A DNA stretch of 64,000 nucleotides from Granulosicoccus sp964390335 (GTDB lineage Bacteria; Pseudomonadota; Gammaproteobacteria; Granulosicoccales; Granulosicoccaceae), in NCBI GenBank assembly GCA_964390335.1, contig CAYMHU010000004.1:1-64000 (forward strand), in the 5' to 3' direction. Of the stretch, positions 34,456 to 44,900 are shown piece after piece. The stretch's first letter is position 1; each line of letters opens with the position of its first letter. The notes beneath the pieces were generated by a model, which saw nothing but the letters and a program-made list of their open reading frames with translations, ran no database searches and was not told the DNA's origin. The translations under genes were made by a program, and so were the position numbers.

Positions 34456-35130
34456 ATGTCACTAAAAGACTGGCCTCAAACAGAGCGGCCGCGCGAAAAA
34501 CTATTAGAAAAAGGTGTTGAATCCCTAAGCGATGCCGAGCTGCTTGCTTTGTTTTTGCAAACCGGCTTGCGCGGCAAAACATCAATAGATGTAGCCAGAG
34601 ATCTACTGCACACGTTTGGTGGTATAGGGCAGATATTATCGGCAGATAAATCAGTATTGTGTAATCAGCCTGGTATAGGCGTTGCTCGTTATGCGTTGTT
34701 TCAAGCCGCGTTAGAGTTAAGCCGTCGTCATGTTTATTGTGAGGTTAGGGAAGTGGATGCATTAACCTCGCCGGATAGAGTACGCCAATATTTATCCTTA
34801 CATTTAAGTGGTTTGCAGCATGAAGTGTTTGCGGCCTTATTTTTGGATAACCGACATCGTGTGTTGGAGTACCGGCGTTTATCCATTGGCACCATTGATT
34901 CGGCCGCCGTTTATCCACGTGAAGTTGTTAAGCACTGTTTAGCCAGTAACGCCGCGGCGGTTATCTTTGCCCATAATCATCCCAGTGGGGTGGCCGAGCC
35001 TAGCGATACCGATGTCAGGCTGACGCGTAAGCTTAGTGATGCACTAGCATTAATAGATATTCGTGTTTTAGATCATTTAATTATAGGGCAGGGAGTGCAA
35101 ACTTCTTTGGCGGAACGGGGACTAATGTAA
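34456..35130 (+). CDS. radC: RadC-family JAB-domain protein
   Basis: 224 residues from ATG 34456 (AAGGA 8 nt upstream). N-terminal UPF0758 helix-hairpin-helix region (RPREKLLEKG, LSDAELLALFLQTG, QPGIGVARYALFQAALEL) and a C-terminal JAMM-like domain with HNHPSGVAEPSDTD. Despite the name its role in DNA repair is not established. In many Gammaproteobacteria radC is beside coaBC; here they are 27 kb apart. Confidence 0.94.
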   Translation: MSLKDWPQTERPREKLLEKGVESLSDAELLALFLQTGLRGKTSIDVARDLLHTFGGIGQILSADKSVLCNQPGIGVARYALFQAALELSRRHVYCEVREVDALTSPDRVRQYLSLHLSGLQHEVFAALFLDNRHRVLEYRRLSIGTIDSAAVYPREVVKHCLASNAAAVIFAHNHPSGVAEPSDTDVRLTRKLSDALALIDIRVLDHLIIGQGVQTSLAERGLM

Positions 35131-35162
35131 AGACCGTAAAAGAATTTAGTTGCATTACGTCT

Positions 35163-36044
35163 TCAGACTGTTCGAAAACACAGTGTTGTGTTTGCTGTCT
35201 GTTCTGGTGATATTAGTACAATGCCGTTTTTAGTTTCAGCATATTCAAAGCCAGCTTTTGATATAAACTCAAGCAACGTGTCTAAATCTCTTGTATTGAA
35301 ATCCATACTAACTATTGCAGGTGCGCGCTCTTGCAATATGACATTGGGTATCGGGCCTACGGCGTTTTCATAAGCATTTGCATTCATTAGGCGTACATAT
35401 CCATTGGCTGTTTGAAATTGAGTGCCACCTTCAACTTTTACTGAATCTCCATAAAGCGCACAAAAACGCTGAGTCAGTGTTTCGTGATGATCATCTTCAG
35501 CAACAATAGTAATGCCGAGTATTCCATTGACGGTGTTTGGGTGTTGCAACCACTCGGGTACATAGATTAGCTCGGGCCTATGCTGTTGGCATAAAAAGAA
35601 TGACAACCGGGGAAATGTATCATTTGGTAGCAGCGCGAGTGTTGTCTTGGTTTGATCGGTGGACCCATTTGGCAATGTCACATCGCGGCTAAATTCAAGA
35701 TGACCTGCAACACGAAAACCAGCATGCTGTGCCGTTAGCGCATCAGTTTCTGTATTCGTGCTGTGCAGCGCTGTGAGTGCAACGCCTTCTCGACGTTGCA
35801 AATGCTCATAGACGTGACGTCCAAAACGAAAGTCACCAGCTGGTAGAGCATCAACTAACGCGGAGTCGTAAATGCCCATTATCTCGAGTAGGCAACCGTC
35901 GAACATTGCCAGGCTAGTGCTCGTACCCCATGGATGTTTTCCAATGGCTGTCATATTGAAGCCAAGTGCGATTAGCCGATTGCGCAAACCCTCGATATCA
36001 TTTGTTGCGAGCAGCGGATGATCTATTCCGAAAGAGGCGTTCAT
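35163..36044 (-). CDS. VOC-superfamily (glyoxalase-like) protein
   Basis: 293 residues with two VOC modules. The N-terminal half starts IDHPLLATNDIEGLRNRL and contains CLLEIMGIYD, as in Glyoxalase_3-type proteins; the second half has NTVNGILGITIVAEDD. Metal ligands are plausible (His8, Glu54) but not certain. Enzymes of this type include dioxygenases, lyases and resistance proteins; no specific function can be given. Same strand as the ALDH and HIBADH-like genes upstream (43-bp gap), so likely part of that unit. Confidence 0.75.
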   Translation of the reverse strand: MNASFGIDHPLLATNDIEGLRNRLIALGFNMTAIGKHPWGTSTSLAMFDGCLLEIMGIYDSALVDALPAGDFRFGRHVYEHLQRREGVALTALHSTNTETDALTAQHAGFRVAGHLEFSRDVTLPNGSTDQTKTTLALLPNDTFPRLSFFLCQQHRPELIYVPEWLQHPNTVNGILGITIVAEDDHHETLTQRFCALYGDSVKVEGGTQFQTANGYVRLMNANAYENAVGPIPNVILQERAPAIVSMDFNTRDLDTLLEFISKAGFEYAETKNGIVLISPEQTANTTLCFRTV

Positions 36045-36087
36045 TTAAAAGTCCTTGTACCTTACAGCATAGCCGTTCGTTTGATCG

Positions 36088-37596
36088 CTAGGATACGTAC
36101 CCGAAGGCAATGGTTGGAGTGACTGCACTGTCTAGCCAAACGCTTTTAGCTGCTGTGTATTCATGCAAGGCATCGGTTCCACTGGAGCGACCGAATCCGG
36201 AATTTAAGGACCCACCAAATGGGGATGAGACATGGATTGCTTTGTAACTGTTGATCCAAAACGTACCTGCTCGTACTTCCTGGGCTACACGATGAGCTCG
36301 GCCAACATCTTTGGTCCAAACTGCGCCGGCCAAGCCAAATTCTGTATTGTTGGCAAGTGAAATCGCTTCAGCTTCGTTTTCAAACGGAATCACGGTGACT
36401 ACCGGTCCAAAAATTTCTTGCTGTGCGGCAGTGGCGTCATTATTAAGTCCTTCAAGTACCGTTGGTGGTACGAAATAGCCAGTCGCCTGTGTTTCATTAC
36501 GAGTCAGCACCGTAGCCCCTGCGTCGTTGGCCTGGGAAATCATGGAGCGCACATGGGAAAACTGCCTAGCATTACCGAGTGGGCCGATTTGTGTTGTTTC
36601 TTCTAGGGGGTCGCCAAGCTTGATTTTATTCATACCAGTGTTCAGCATTGCGATCAGTTCTCTATGGATACTTTTCTCAACCAGCAATCGCGAACCTGCA
36701 ACACAACTTTGCCCGGCGCTTGAAAAAATCGCTGCCTGTATACCTAAGCAAGCATGTTCAATGTTTGCATCTGCAAACACGATATTGGCTGACTTACCGC
36801 CAAGCTCCAGTAAAGCTGGCTTCAATGAGGCAGCAGCAGCTGTTGCAACCTTTCTACCAGTTTCAGGCGAACCTACAAACACAACTTTGCGTACTGCCGG
36901 GTGTTCGATTGCAGCTTGTCCCGTTGTGGGGCCAAGACCGCATAGCACATTAACAAGACCTGTAGGCAAGCCGACGTCTTCAGCTAATTTCACCAAGGCA
37001 ACTGTGGTGATGGGAGTCAGCTCGCTAGGTTTAATTACCACTGCGTTTCCGGTTGCAATAGCAGGAGCGATTTGCCAACCACCAGTAAAAATAGGTGCAT
37101 TCCATGGTGTCATTTGAAACACGACACCCAGTGGTTCTCTCATAGTGTAGTTGAGATGCCCGGATGGCACAGGTATCACTTCTCCGTGGAGTTTGTCTGC
37201 CCACCCAGCATAATAGGAAAACATTTCAGCCACTTTACTCACTTCCACGCGGCAGTCTTTAATCGGTTTGCCAGCTGTTATCGATTCAATGGTTGCAAGT
37301 GGTTCAGTGTGTGTTGTTACAGCCTTTGATATGTTTTGCATTATTGCGGATCTTGCAGTCGCTGATAATGCTTTTGCCCATTTGGGCTGTGCGGCACGTG
37401 CCGCATTGCACGCCTCGGTTGCTAACGCAACGTCGGCGTCTTTATAAGTGAAAAGTGGTTTTTCGGTATACGGATCAACTAATGTCACTTCATTGCCATT
37501 ACCATCACATAGCAATCCGTCTATCAGGTTTTGAGGTGAAGCGCCCAACCCGACTGCGTTCATTGACTCTCGTAATAAATTAATTCGCTCACTCAT
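36088..37596 (-). CDS. NAD(P)-dependent aldehyde dehydrogenase
   Basis: 502 residues with an intact ALDH active site: Asn166 (MTPWNAPIF), Glu264 (LLELGGKSAN) and Cys298 (GQSCVAG). The Rossmann region VGSPETGRKV and the C-terminal NSGFGRSSG are typical of betaine- or hydroxymuconic-aldehyde-type ALDHs. It lies between a HIBADH-like dehydrogenase upstream (24 bp) and a VOC protein downstream. An aldehyde released by the divergent phospho-lyase (38694-39986) could be its substrate; inference only. Confidence 0.92.
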   Translation of the reverse strand: MSERINLLRESMNAVGLGASPQNLIDGLLCDGNGNEVTLVDPYTEKPLFTYKDADVALATEACNAARAAQPKWAKALSATARSAIMQNISKAVTTHTEPLATIESITAGKPIKDCRVEVSKVAEMFSYYAGWADKLHGEVIPVPSGHLNYTMREPLGVVFQMTPWNAPIFTGGWQIAPAIATGNAVVIKPSELTPITTVALVKLAEDVGLPTGLVNVLCGLGPTTGQAAIEHPAVRKVVFVGSPETGRKVATAAAASLKPALLELGGKSANIVFADANIEHACLGIQAAIFSSAGQSCVAGSRLLVEKSIHRELIAMLNTGMNKIKLGDPLEETTQIGPLGNARQFSHVRSMISQANDAGATVLTRNETQATGYFVPPTVLEGLNNDATAAQQEIFGPVVTVIPFENEAEAISLANNTEFGLAGAVWTKDVGRAHRVAQEVRAGTFWINSYKAIHVSSPFGGSLNSGFGRSSGTDALHEYTAAKSVWLDSAVTPTIAFGYVS

Positions 37597-37620
37597 AGCT
37601 CGGGTTCTTAGCTCGGTTTA

Positions 37621-38472
37621 TTATGTTTGGTCTTTGACGACTTCATTGAAGTCTGCGGTATCAGGTATATGTGCAGATTTCATTAGCCAAATATCGGCAA
37701 TGTTTTGAAATCCGATTAAGTCTACATTAGATGATTCGGCGAGCTTTAAAGCCAGTCTGACATCTTTACGCATTAAACCCATAGTAAAACCTGAATTAAA
37801 GTCATTGTTTAAAATCCAAGTTGGGTAATTCACTTCGCTAACACCGCTACGGCCGGAGCCTGCGTTTATTCCTTCGAGTAAGTCTTCAGCCGAAACGCCG
37901 GCAGCATTGCCCAATCGTAAGGCCTCCGAAACCAGCACAAGGTTTGCCGCACACAACATATTGTTCGCGATTTTTGCAGCATGACCAGCACCGGAAGCAC
38001 CTACCACAACTGTTTTTGCTGTGATGGTATCAAGCACAGGTTTAAGCTTAGCGATACCGTCCGGATCACCACCCAGCAGCATTGTCATGGTGCCCGCATT
38101 TGCGGCGACAGGACCGCCGCTGACGGGACCATCAATAAATACGTAGTTTTTTGCTGCAGCCTTCGCAGCCAGTTGTTGAGTGGTATCAGGTTCTGAGGTT
38201 GATGTGTCAAGCACCACGGTATCCGGGTTTACTGAGGTATTGATCTCTTGCATAACCGATTCAACTACCTGTGCATTTGGCAGTGAAAGAATGATTATCT
38301 CGGAATCGCTAGCAAGTTGTACTAGCGACGGTGCGATGGATGCACCCAGCATTTGTATGCGTTCAATGGACTGTTCATTCAGATCGTAGCAGGTAAGTTG
38401 ATACCCGCTGGACAATAGCTGTTTCGCCATGCCACTGCCCATATTTCCGCACCCGATAAGCCCAATCTTCAT
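37621..38472 (-). CDS. HIBADH/GarR-family NAD(P)-dependent dehydrogenase
   Basis: 283 residues. Beta-hydroxyacid dehydrogenase signature: GLIGCGNMGSGMAKQLL for the cofactor, DGPVSGGPVAANAGTMTMLLGG substrate loop (given here by its ends DGPVSGG and MLLGG), and the catalytic Lys in GHAAKIANNML. Reactions in the family: 3-hydroxyisobutyrate, tartronate semialdehyde or sulfolactaldehyde oxidoreduction. First gene of the minus-strand unit with ALDH and VOC, divergent from the aminotransferase-kinase pair with 221 bp between. Confidence 0.9.
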   Translation of the reverse strand: MKIGLIGCGNMGSGMAKQLLSSGYQLTCYDLNEQSIERIQMLGASIAPSLVQLASDSEIIILSLPNAQVVESVMQEINTSVNPDTVVLDTSTSEPDTTQQLAAKAAAKNYVFIDGPVSGGPVAANAGTMTMLLGGDPDGIAKLKPVLDTITAKTVVVGASGAGHAAKIANNMLCAANLVLVSEALRLGNAAGVSAEDLLEGINAGSGRSGVSEVNYPTWILNNDFNSGFTMGLMRKDVRLALKLAESSNVDLIGFQNIADIWLMKSAHIPDTADFNEVVKDQT

Positions 38473-38693
38473 CTTTTACGCTGCCTCAACTCTTGGATGA
38501 AAGCATTATGCATTAGGATTAATCAAATGAGAATAACGAAATATGCTCTAACAATCAGGGTTTCGTTTGTTGGGCTAAGCGAGGTATTGCGTACTGCGTG
38601 GTTGCTTAGGTCAAACGCAACGATATAGATGTCAGGCTTAATGTAACCAAGTAGAATAAAGGTTGGTGAACCCATTATGGATTAGCTGGCTGA

Positions 38694-39986
38694 ATGATCG
38701 ACAAAAACTTACAAGCGCTACTTGAAAGGCGGGACCGCTTGCTTGGGCCTATGTCCACGTTCTATGAAGAGCCTCTGCATTTGGTGCGTGGTGAAGGAGT
38801 GCGTGTATGGGATGCGCAGGGTAGAGAGTATCTGGATTGCTATAACAATGTTCCGCATGTTGGGCATTGCCACCCTAAAGTGGTTGACGCAATTTGTACA
38901 CAAGCCGCAACGCTCAATACCCATACTCGGTATCTACATGACACTATTCTGGATTACGTTGAGCGTTTAACCGCAACCTTTGATGAGTCGCTAAGCAGTG
39001 CCATCATGACGTGTACCGGTTCTGAAGCGAACGATATCGCGTTGCGCATTGCACGAAGTGTCACCGGTAAAACAGGTGTTATTGCCACCGACCATACCTA
39101 TCATGGCAACACGATGGCCGTCGCTCAATTGTCGTGCACTAATCCACCACCTGGAGGTCATTGGCCGAATGTGCGTCATGTACCTGCACCAGACAGTTAT
39201 CGCGGAACTCGCACAGCCAGCGGTGAATTGGATGCTCAGTTGTTTACAACATCGGTACAACAAGCCATAGATAGTTTGAATGCCGATGGTCATGGCATCT
39301 CTGCATTAATCATTTGCCCGTACTTTGCCAACGAAGGTTTCCCGGAATTACCGCAAGGTTGGCTTAATGATGCTGTAACAGCGGTGCGCAATGCAGGCGG
39401 TATTGTGATTGCCGATGAAGTGCAACCGGGCTTTGGTCGTACAGGAACGCATTTTTGGGGGCATGAATACGCGAACATCGTTCCTGAAATAGTGACGCTT
39501 GGCAAGCCCATGGCCAATGGACATCCGGTGGGTGGCGTGGTCACGCAACATGCGTATCTGGAAGCGTTTCGGCGCGATTTTCGTTACTTCAATACCTTTG
39601 GCGGTAATCCGGTTTCAGCGGCTGCGGCACTTGCCACGCTGACTGTGGTGCAAGAAGAAGCGTTAATGGAAAACGCACGGGTCGTTGGTGAATATGCGAG
39701 ATCAGGCCTTACTCAATTGGCGCAGCGGTATGATTGCATTGATGACGTGCGCGGTCGCGGTCTGATGTTTGGTGCAGAGCTGGTTACGTCTCGCGATACC
39801 AAAGCACCAGCCATTGAGCTTGCTAAACAAGTGGCAAATGGAATGCGGCAACGTGGCGTTATTCTTAACTTTCTTGGTATTCACTACAACACATTGAAGA
39901 TTCGTCCGCCAATGCCGTTTTCGCAGGCGAACGCCGATCATATGCTTAACACACTTGATGATACGTTAAGCGACTTGTGTCGATGA
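38694..39986 (+). CDS. Class-III aminotransferase-fold enzyme, AGXT2L/phospho-lyase-like
   Basis: 430 residues. PLP features: TGSEANDIALR, HTYHGNT, IVIADEVQPGFGRTG (Asp241), PLP Lys271 in VTLGKPMANGHPVGG. The motif YNNVPHVGHCHP near residue 50 is characteristic of the AGXT2L branch, which contains ethanolamine-phosphate and 5-phosphohydroxylysine phospho-lyases rather than true transaminases. Its stop overlaps the next kinase gene by 4 nt (ATGA). Kinase plus phospho-lyase is the known two-step route from an amino alcohol to an aldehyde, phosphate and ammonia. Confidence 0.85.
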   Translation: MIDKNLQALLERRDRLLGPMSTFYEEPLHLVRGEGVRVWDAQGREYLDCYNNVPHVGHCHPKVVDAICTQAATLNTHTRYLHDTILDYVERLTATFDESLSSAIMTCTGSEANDIALRIARSVTGKTGVIATDHTYHGNTMAVAQLSCTNPPPGGHWPNVRHVPAPDSYRGTRTASGELDAQLFTTSVQQAIDSLNADGHGISALIICPYFANEGFPELPQGWLNDAVTAVRNAGGIVIADEVQPGFGRTGTHFWGHEYANIVPEIVTLGKPMANGHPVGGVVTQHAYLEAFRRDFRYFNTFGGNPVSAAAALATLTVVQEEALMENARVVGEYARSGLTQLAQRYDCIDDVRGRGLMFGAELVTSRDTKAPAIELAKQVANGMRQRGVILNFLGIHYNTLKIRPPMPFSQANADHMLNTLDDTLSDLCR

Positions 39987-40930
39987 TAGAGCCGCAAGCA
40001 TTTCTTGAACATTGGTCGCTGGCACAAGCGAAGGTAACGCTCGCCGCCCATCGTGAAAATACGGTGTATCGGGTGGATACAGAGCAGGGTTCTACCTATG
40101 CGTTACGCATACGGCGTGTCGGCTATCGTACTGATGCAGAAATAATTTCTGAACTCGATTGGATGGCCATGCTTGCAGAAGCTGGGCTCAGTGTTCCTGT
40201 ACCCGTTGCCGCATTAAATGGCTCTTACATGGTTTGGGTCGATGAGTTTCGTGCTGATTTACTGACTTGGCTTGAGGGTAAACCAATGGGAAAAAGTGGT
40301 GAGCCGTTAGTGCTGAGTAATCCCATTGCAACGTTCAGTGCCTTAGGCCGAACGGCTGCAAAACTGCATTTGTTATCAGATCAATGGTCTGTACCAGAAG
40401 GGTTCGCGCGTCCAAGATGGGATCGCGATGCTTTGTTGGGGGATACGCCATTATGGGGTCGATTTTGGGACTGTGCCGGACTCAGCGAATCGGATGCAGG
40501 GTTGTTCAACGAGTTTCGGGAAGCAGCGACAGATGCAATGAACGATGTACACCATGAGCTTGACACTGGTCTGATTCACGCGGATCTGGTGCGTGAAAAT
40601 ATTCTGCTTAATCCATCGTTAACCAACTTTGTGGCATTAATCGATTTTGATGACGGTGTGTTTGGTTATCGATTATTTGAAATAGCAACCGCGTTAGGAA
40701 AAAACGTGAATGAACCGCAGTACCCGGCTTTGCGAGAAGCGCTAATAGCCGGGTATCGAGAGCTGCGACCCATCGATACATCTGTGCTCGAACTTTTTAT
40801 GGCTATTAGAGCCGCAACCTATGTTGGCTGGAGTGTAGAGCGCAAGAGCGAGCCAGGTGGTGACGTTCGTGCTGATCGTCTGTTGCGGACTGCTCGCGAC
40901 GCTGTTATGCGTTGGACTCATTCGAAATAG
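39983..40930 (+). CDS. APH-fold kinase coupled to the phospho-lyase-like gene
   Basis: 315 residues from ATG 39983 (GTG at 39977 is possible). Catalytic loop GLIHADLVRENILL and the metal-binding LIDFDDGVFGYRLFEIA are clear, as in homoserine-kinase-II, hydroxylysine kinase and ethanolamine-kinase-like proteins. Overlaps the previous gene by 4 nt. By analogy with the AGPHD1/AGXT2L2 pair it should phosphorylate the hydroxyl of an amino alcohol or hydroxy-amino acid. Confidence 0.85.
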   Translation: MIEPQAFLEHWSLAQAKVTLAAHRENTVYRVDTEQGSTYALRIRRVGYRTDAEIISELDWMAMLAEAGLSVPVPVAALNGSYMVWVDEFRADLLTWLEGKPMGKSGEPLVLSNPIATFSALGRTAAKLHLLSDQWSVPEGFARPRWDRDALLGDTPLWGRFWDCAGLSESDAGLFNEFREAATDAMNDVHHELDTGLIHADLVRENILLNPSLTNFVALIDFDDGVFGYRLFEIATALGKNVNEPQYPALREALIAGYRELRPIDTSVLELFMAIRAATYVGWSVERKSEPGGDVRADRLLRTARDAVMRWTHSK

Positions 40931-40933
40931 TAC

Positions 40934-40948
40934 TTTGCGATTCGCAAA
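40934..40948. terminator. Short hairpin after the kinase gene
   Basis: TTTGCG (40934-40939) and CGCAAA (40943-40948) around ATT, just after the stop; followed by As, not Ts, on the plus strand. Weak. Confidence 0.3.
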
Positions 40949-41122
40949 AAGCGACATTGTATGAATTCTTAACCCATTTGGAGTATGTCAATGGAATGAT
41001 TCGTTTTTTACCATTAGCAATCTTTGTACGGCATTTAACACAGGTCTCTTTCGCAGCATTGACGACTACGTTTTCCTGTTGGGAATAATCGTTTGAAAGG
41101 TTTGAAAAAAAGGGTGTAGAAA

Positions 41123-41944
41123 ATGATTCAAGCTTCAAATGTGCACTGTCATGCTGTACTCAAACCTTTACTCGATCGTTCCCAATTTATTGTTCATCGT
41201 AAAATTCGAATTGCGTCAGTGTGGTTGATTCTGTCAATCTCCTTGTTAACTGCCAGTACAGGTAGTCGAGCTGCTGATACAAATTTGGACCTTGCACTAT
41301 TAATGGCTGATGTTCTGCGTGCAGCCAGAAGCGAGATAGCCAGTCAGCAGCCTAATATCAATAACGACTTGGTAGGCGATAAGGGTTTAGCAGGTCCGGT
41401 TGTTATAAAAAGAATCTTGGACAGACTAGACAAAGCCGGTAAACCTGACCCAACGCAGTTCTCCCCCGATAGCTACGAGGGAAAATTGCTTAGCGCTCAA
41501 TTAGCAGCGATGGAAGAAGTCATTGAAGAAAATCAGGTACTAATCAACAAGAAAGATATCGGATTCAAAGGCTTTGTGCCCGCTGTGTTTGCTCAATTGA
41601 GTAACGAACGATTCAGTCGGAAAATGGGGCAACTAGCCGAAATCAAAGTGACTGCTCCAATTACTTTGGTTCGAAATCGAAAAGCCCGACCAGACAAATG
41701 GGAACGGAGCATAATTGATACTAAATTCTTGTCCGATGACTGGCAACGAGGTAAGTTGTTTTCTGAAGTCACCAGCGCTAAAAACGGTGATGCATTTCGT
41801 GTGATGGTGCCTGAATATTACGGCAAAGCCTGTTTATCATGCCATGGAGGCCCGCAGGGTGAGCTTGATATAACTGGATACCCAAAAGAAGGTGGTGAGC
41901 TGAATGATCTGGGCGGGGCCATCAGCATAACGCTGTATCAGTAA
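41123..41944 (+). CDS. DUF3365 (Tll0287-like) c-type heme protein
   Basis: 273 residues. Hydrophobic segment at about 31-46 (signal peptide or anchor). DUF3365-type helical sensor domain follows, with a single heme motif CLSCH at residues 237-241 (YYGKACLSCHGGP). Tll0287-like domains bind heme in the periplasm and are proposed redox or gas sensors. It is 23 bp upstream of a hybrid histidine kinase on the same strand and could supply its signal. Confidence 0.8.
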   Translation: MIQASNVHCHAVLKPLLDRSQFIVHRKIRIASVWLILSISLLTASTGSRAADTNLDLALLMADVLRAARSEIASQQPNINNDLVGDKGLAGPVVIKRILDRLDKAGKPDPTQFSPDSYEGKLLSAQLAAMEEVIEENQVLINKKDIGFKGFVPAVFAQLSNERFSRKMGQLAEIKVTAPITLVRNRKARPDKWERSIIDTKFLSDDWQRGKLFSEVTSAKNGDAFRVMVPEYYGKACLSCHGGPQGELDITGYPKEGGELNDLGGAISITLYQ

Positions 41945-41967
41945 GTCTACTCGCTGAACCGTCTACC

Positions 41968-44900
41968 GTGAACAGATTATCCATTGTATCCAGGCTGGTT
42001 ATTCTGGCTGTATTTCTCTTATCTGCACTTATAGGTTCTAACCTGTATCTGAATCGCGCTATCAGTAAAGGCACAGATACGCTAATAGAAGAATCAGTAC
42101 TCGTTAAAAGCCTGACTACGGCAAACGCTGCTAACCGAGCGTTCGGTGATCTTAAATATTGGCTAACAGATTTAGCAGCCAGTTTATTAGTACGCTCGGA
42201 AATAGAAGCAGAAACGGCGCAAGAGAACCTGGAGCAAGCGCTGCAAGAGCTGGAAAAGGTTAAGCCTGACATGGTTGCTCAAATTAGAGCAGAAGTTGAG
42301 CTGATGGTCGACGTGTCCATGCAGGCGGTTGATTCGTACACCGACGAACAGCGCGTCATGGGCAATACGCAAATGGCGCAGGCTCGGCAGCATATAGTTG
42401 TTGTCGATAAATTGCTGGCCGAGGTTGTCAGTGAATTGGAAGACAAAGCTTTGTCTCGCAGTGTTGCAACCGTAGAGACTTCTAAGAATACTGCTGAAAA
42501 CTCCGTTTTGATTCTTGTGGCAACAAGCCTCTTGGGTTTGTTACTAACCGGAATTATTGTTGACTCAATACGTTCTCCGTTGCGCAAATTGGTTAGCGCC
42601 ATGAAAGACATTACTTCCGGCAATGTTGATACGGTCATCCCGTCGGGAGGCAGCGACGAAATCGGTACCATGGCAAATACCTTGTCTCTCTTCAGAGACA
42701 GTGTAAAAGAGCGTGACCAGCTGCAAGTCGAAAAAGACAAAGTTGGCGATAGTCTTCGCAAAACGCAGGAGCAGCTTAATGAGGCACTAAAGTCGATGTC
42801 AGACGGGTTCTGTCTGTACGACAGCGAAGACAAGATTGTCCTGTCAAATCCAAAATTCAGTGAAGACATGCATCGAGATATGCACGATGTTTTTTCTCCA
42901 GGAACGAGCTTTGAAGAAATAATCAGAAGATCTGCTGATCACGGATTTATTCCTGACGCAAATGTAAATAAAGAGCAATGGATTGCTAAGCGTTTGGTTC
43001 AACACAAGAATCCGGGTGACCCCATCGAACAAAAGCGATCTGATGGTAGTTGGGTTCGAATTGATGAAAAGAAAACCAGTGATGGTGGTACTGTTGCTAC
43101 CTATACCGATATCAGTGAACTGAAAAAACGCGAAGATCTTTTATTGGTGGCTAAAACAGAAGCCGATAATGCGCTTAATGAGCTAAAGGTTGTATTGCGC
43201 AGTATCGACTATGGTGTGTTGATCTTGGATAGTGATCTGACTATCAGACTAGTAAATCAAGCTTATTGTTCGATTTGGAACATCCCAGAAGAATTCTATG
43301 AAGATCATCCGTCACTGCTGGAAGATATTGAATACACATCGAAAATTGGCAAATACAGTTTTGATACATCAGATTCTCGCGCGTATGCAGAAAAGCGCAT
43401 TCAAGCAATAAAGGCCGGGCCAATTCAGCCACAAGAACAAACACTTTCAGACGGCAGAACCATTCAGTGGCAATGTGTAGTATTGCCAGATGATGGCCGA
43501 ATGCTCACGTATTTTGATATCAGTGATTTAAAGGACGCCGAAAAAACACTCAGAGCCGCAAAAGAAATAGCTGAACAAGCCACCTCGGCAAAAAGTAAGT
43601 TTTTGGCCACGATGAGCCACGAAATTAGAACCCCAATGAATGGCATTATTGGCATGAGTAATTTGCTATTAAATACCGATCTTAATAAAGAGCAAAACGA
43701 CTTTACGAAAACGATCGTTGATAGCGCGGAGTCCTTGCTAACAGTTATAAACGATGTGTTGGATTTTTCTAAGATCGAAGCGGGTAAATTTGATCTTGAT
43801 CCGAGGGAGACAGATCTTCGCGAGTGTATTGAAGGTGCGTTGGATTTAGTCACCGCCAGTGTGGATAAAAAGAAACTGAACCTTGCTTATCTTGTTGAGC
43901 GGAATACACCTGATGGCGTTATCGCTGATGGTGGTCGTCTGCGGCAGATTCTGCTAAATCTACTCAACAATGCAATTAAGTTTACTGAGCGTGGCGAAAT
44001 TATTTTACGCATTGCCGTTGTGGATGAAGCGGAAAAACCTGATTTGACGCAGATGGAGGAGGTGGCAGATCAGGAGCTTGTAGGTTTGCATTTCTCAGTG
44101 TCAGATACCGGTATTGGTATACCCGACAATAAGATTGATATCTTGTTTGATTCTTTCTCACAGGTGGATGCCTCAACTACGCGGGTTTATGGCGGAACAG
44201 GCCTTGGTCTGGCTATATCGAAGAATCTCGTTGAAATGATGGGTGGACGTATTTGGGTTGAAAGTACAGAAGGGGTGGGTACAACCTTTCATTTTACGGC
44301 GTTCTTTCCGACTACCCATATAGAACGTAGAGTTCGTTTGCATGAACCAAAACCAGATCTTGCAAACAAAAAACTGCTGATTGTGGATGACAACCAGACC
44401 AATCGCAAGATACTCTCTGCGCAATCAGAAGAGTGGTCAATGGAGTCAGAACAAACTGAATCGCCGGTTGAGGCCCTGGAATGGATATCCGATGGAAAGC
44501 AGTTTGACGTAGCAATACTGGATATGAGTATGCCGGTAATGGATGGTATTCAACTGGCGAGGTCTATACGTAAGCATCGTACGCCCTCAGAATTACCGCT
44601 TATTTTATTAAGTTCATTGGCAACAATTTCGGATGTGCCAAAAGCAGAATTGGATGAGGCAGGTTTTACCGCAAAACTTGCTAAGCCAATTAAGCCTTCT
44701 GCGTTGCTGGATATTTTAATGGACACCGTGGCGGGTACTGCTAAGCCATATGAACGCCGCGAATCTAAACCAGATGATCAAATCGATAAAAACATGGCCG
44801 TAGACTATCCACTGAATATTCTGCTGGTTGATGACAATAAAACGAATCGTAAATTGGCGAGTCTGGTGTTAAAGCGCCTGGGATATGTTCCAGAAATTGC

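Noticed and set aside
36527..37117. Plus-strand ORF opposite the aldehyde dehydrogenase
   Set aside because: It is the mirror of a conserved ALDH frame with composition typical of antisense shadows.
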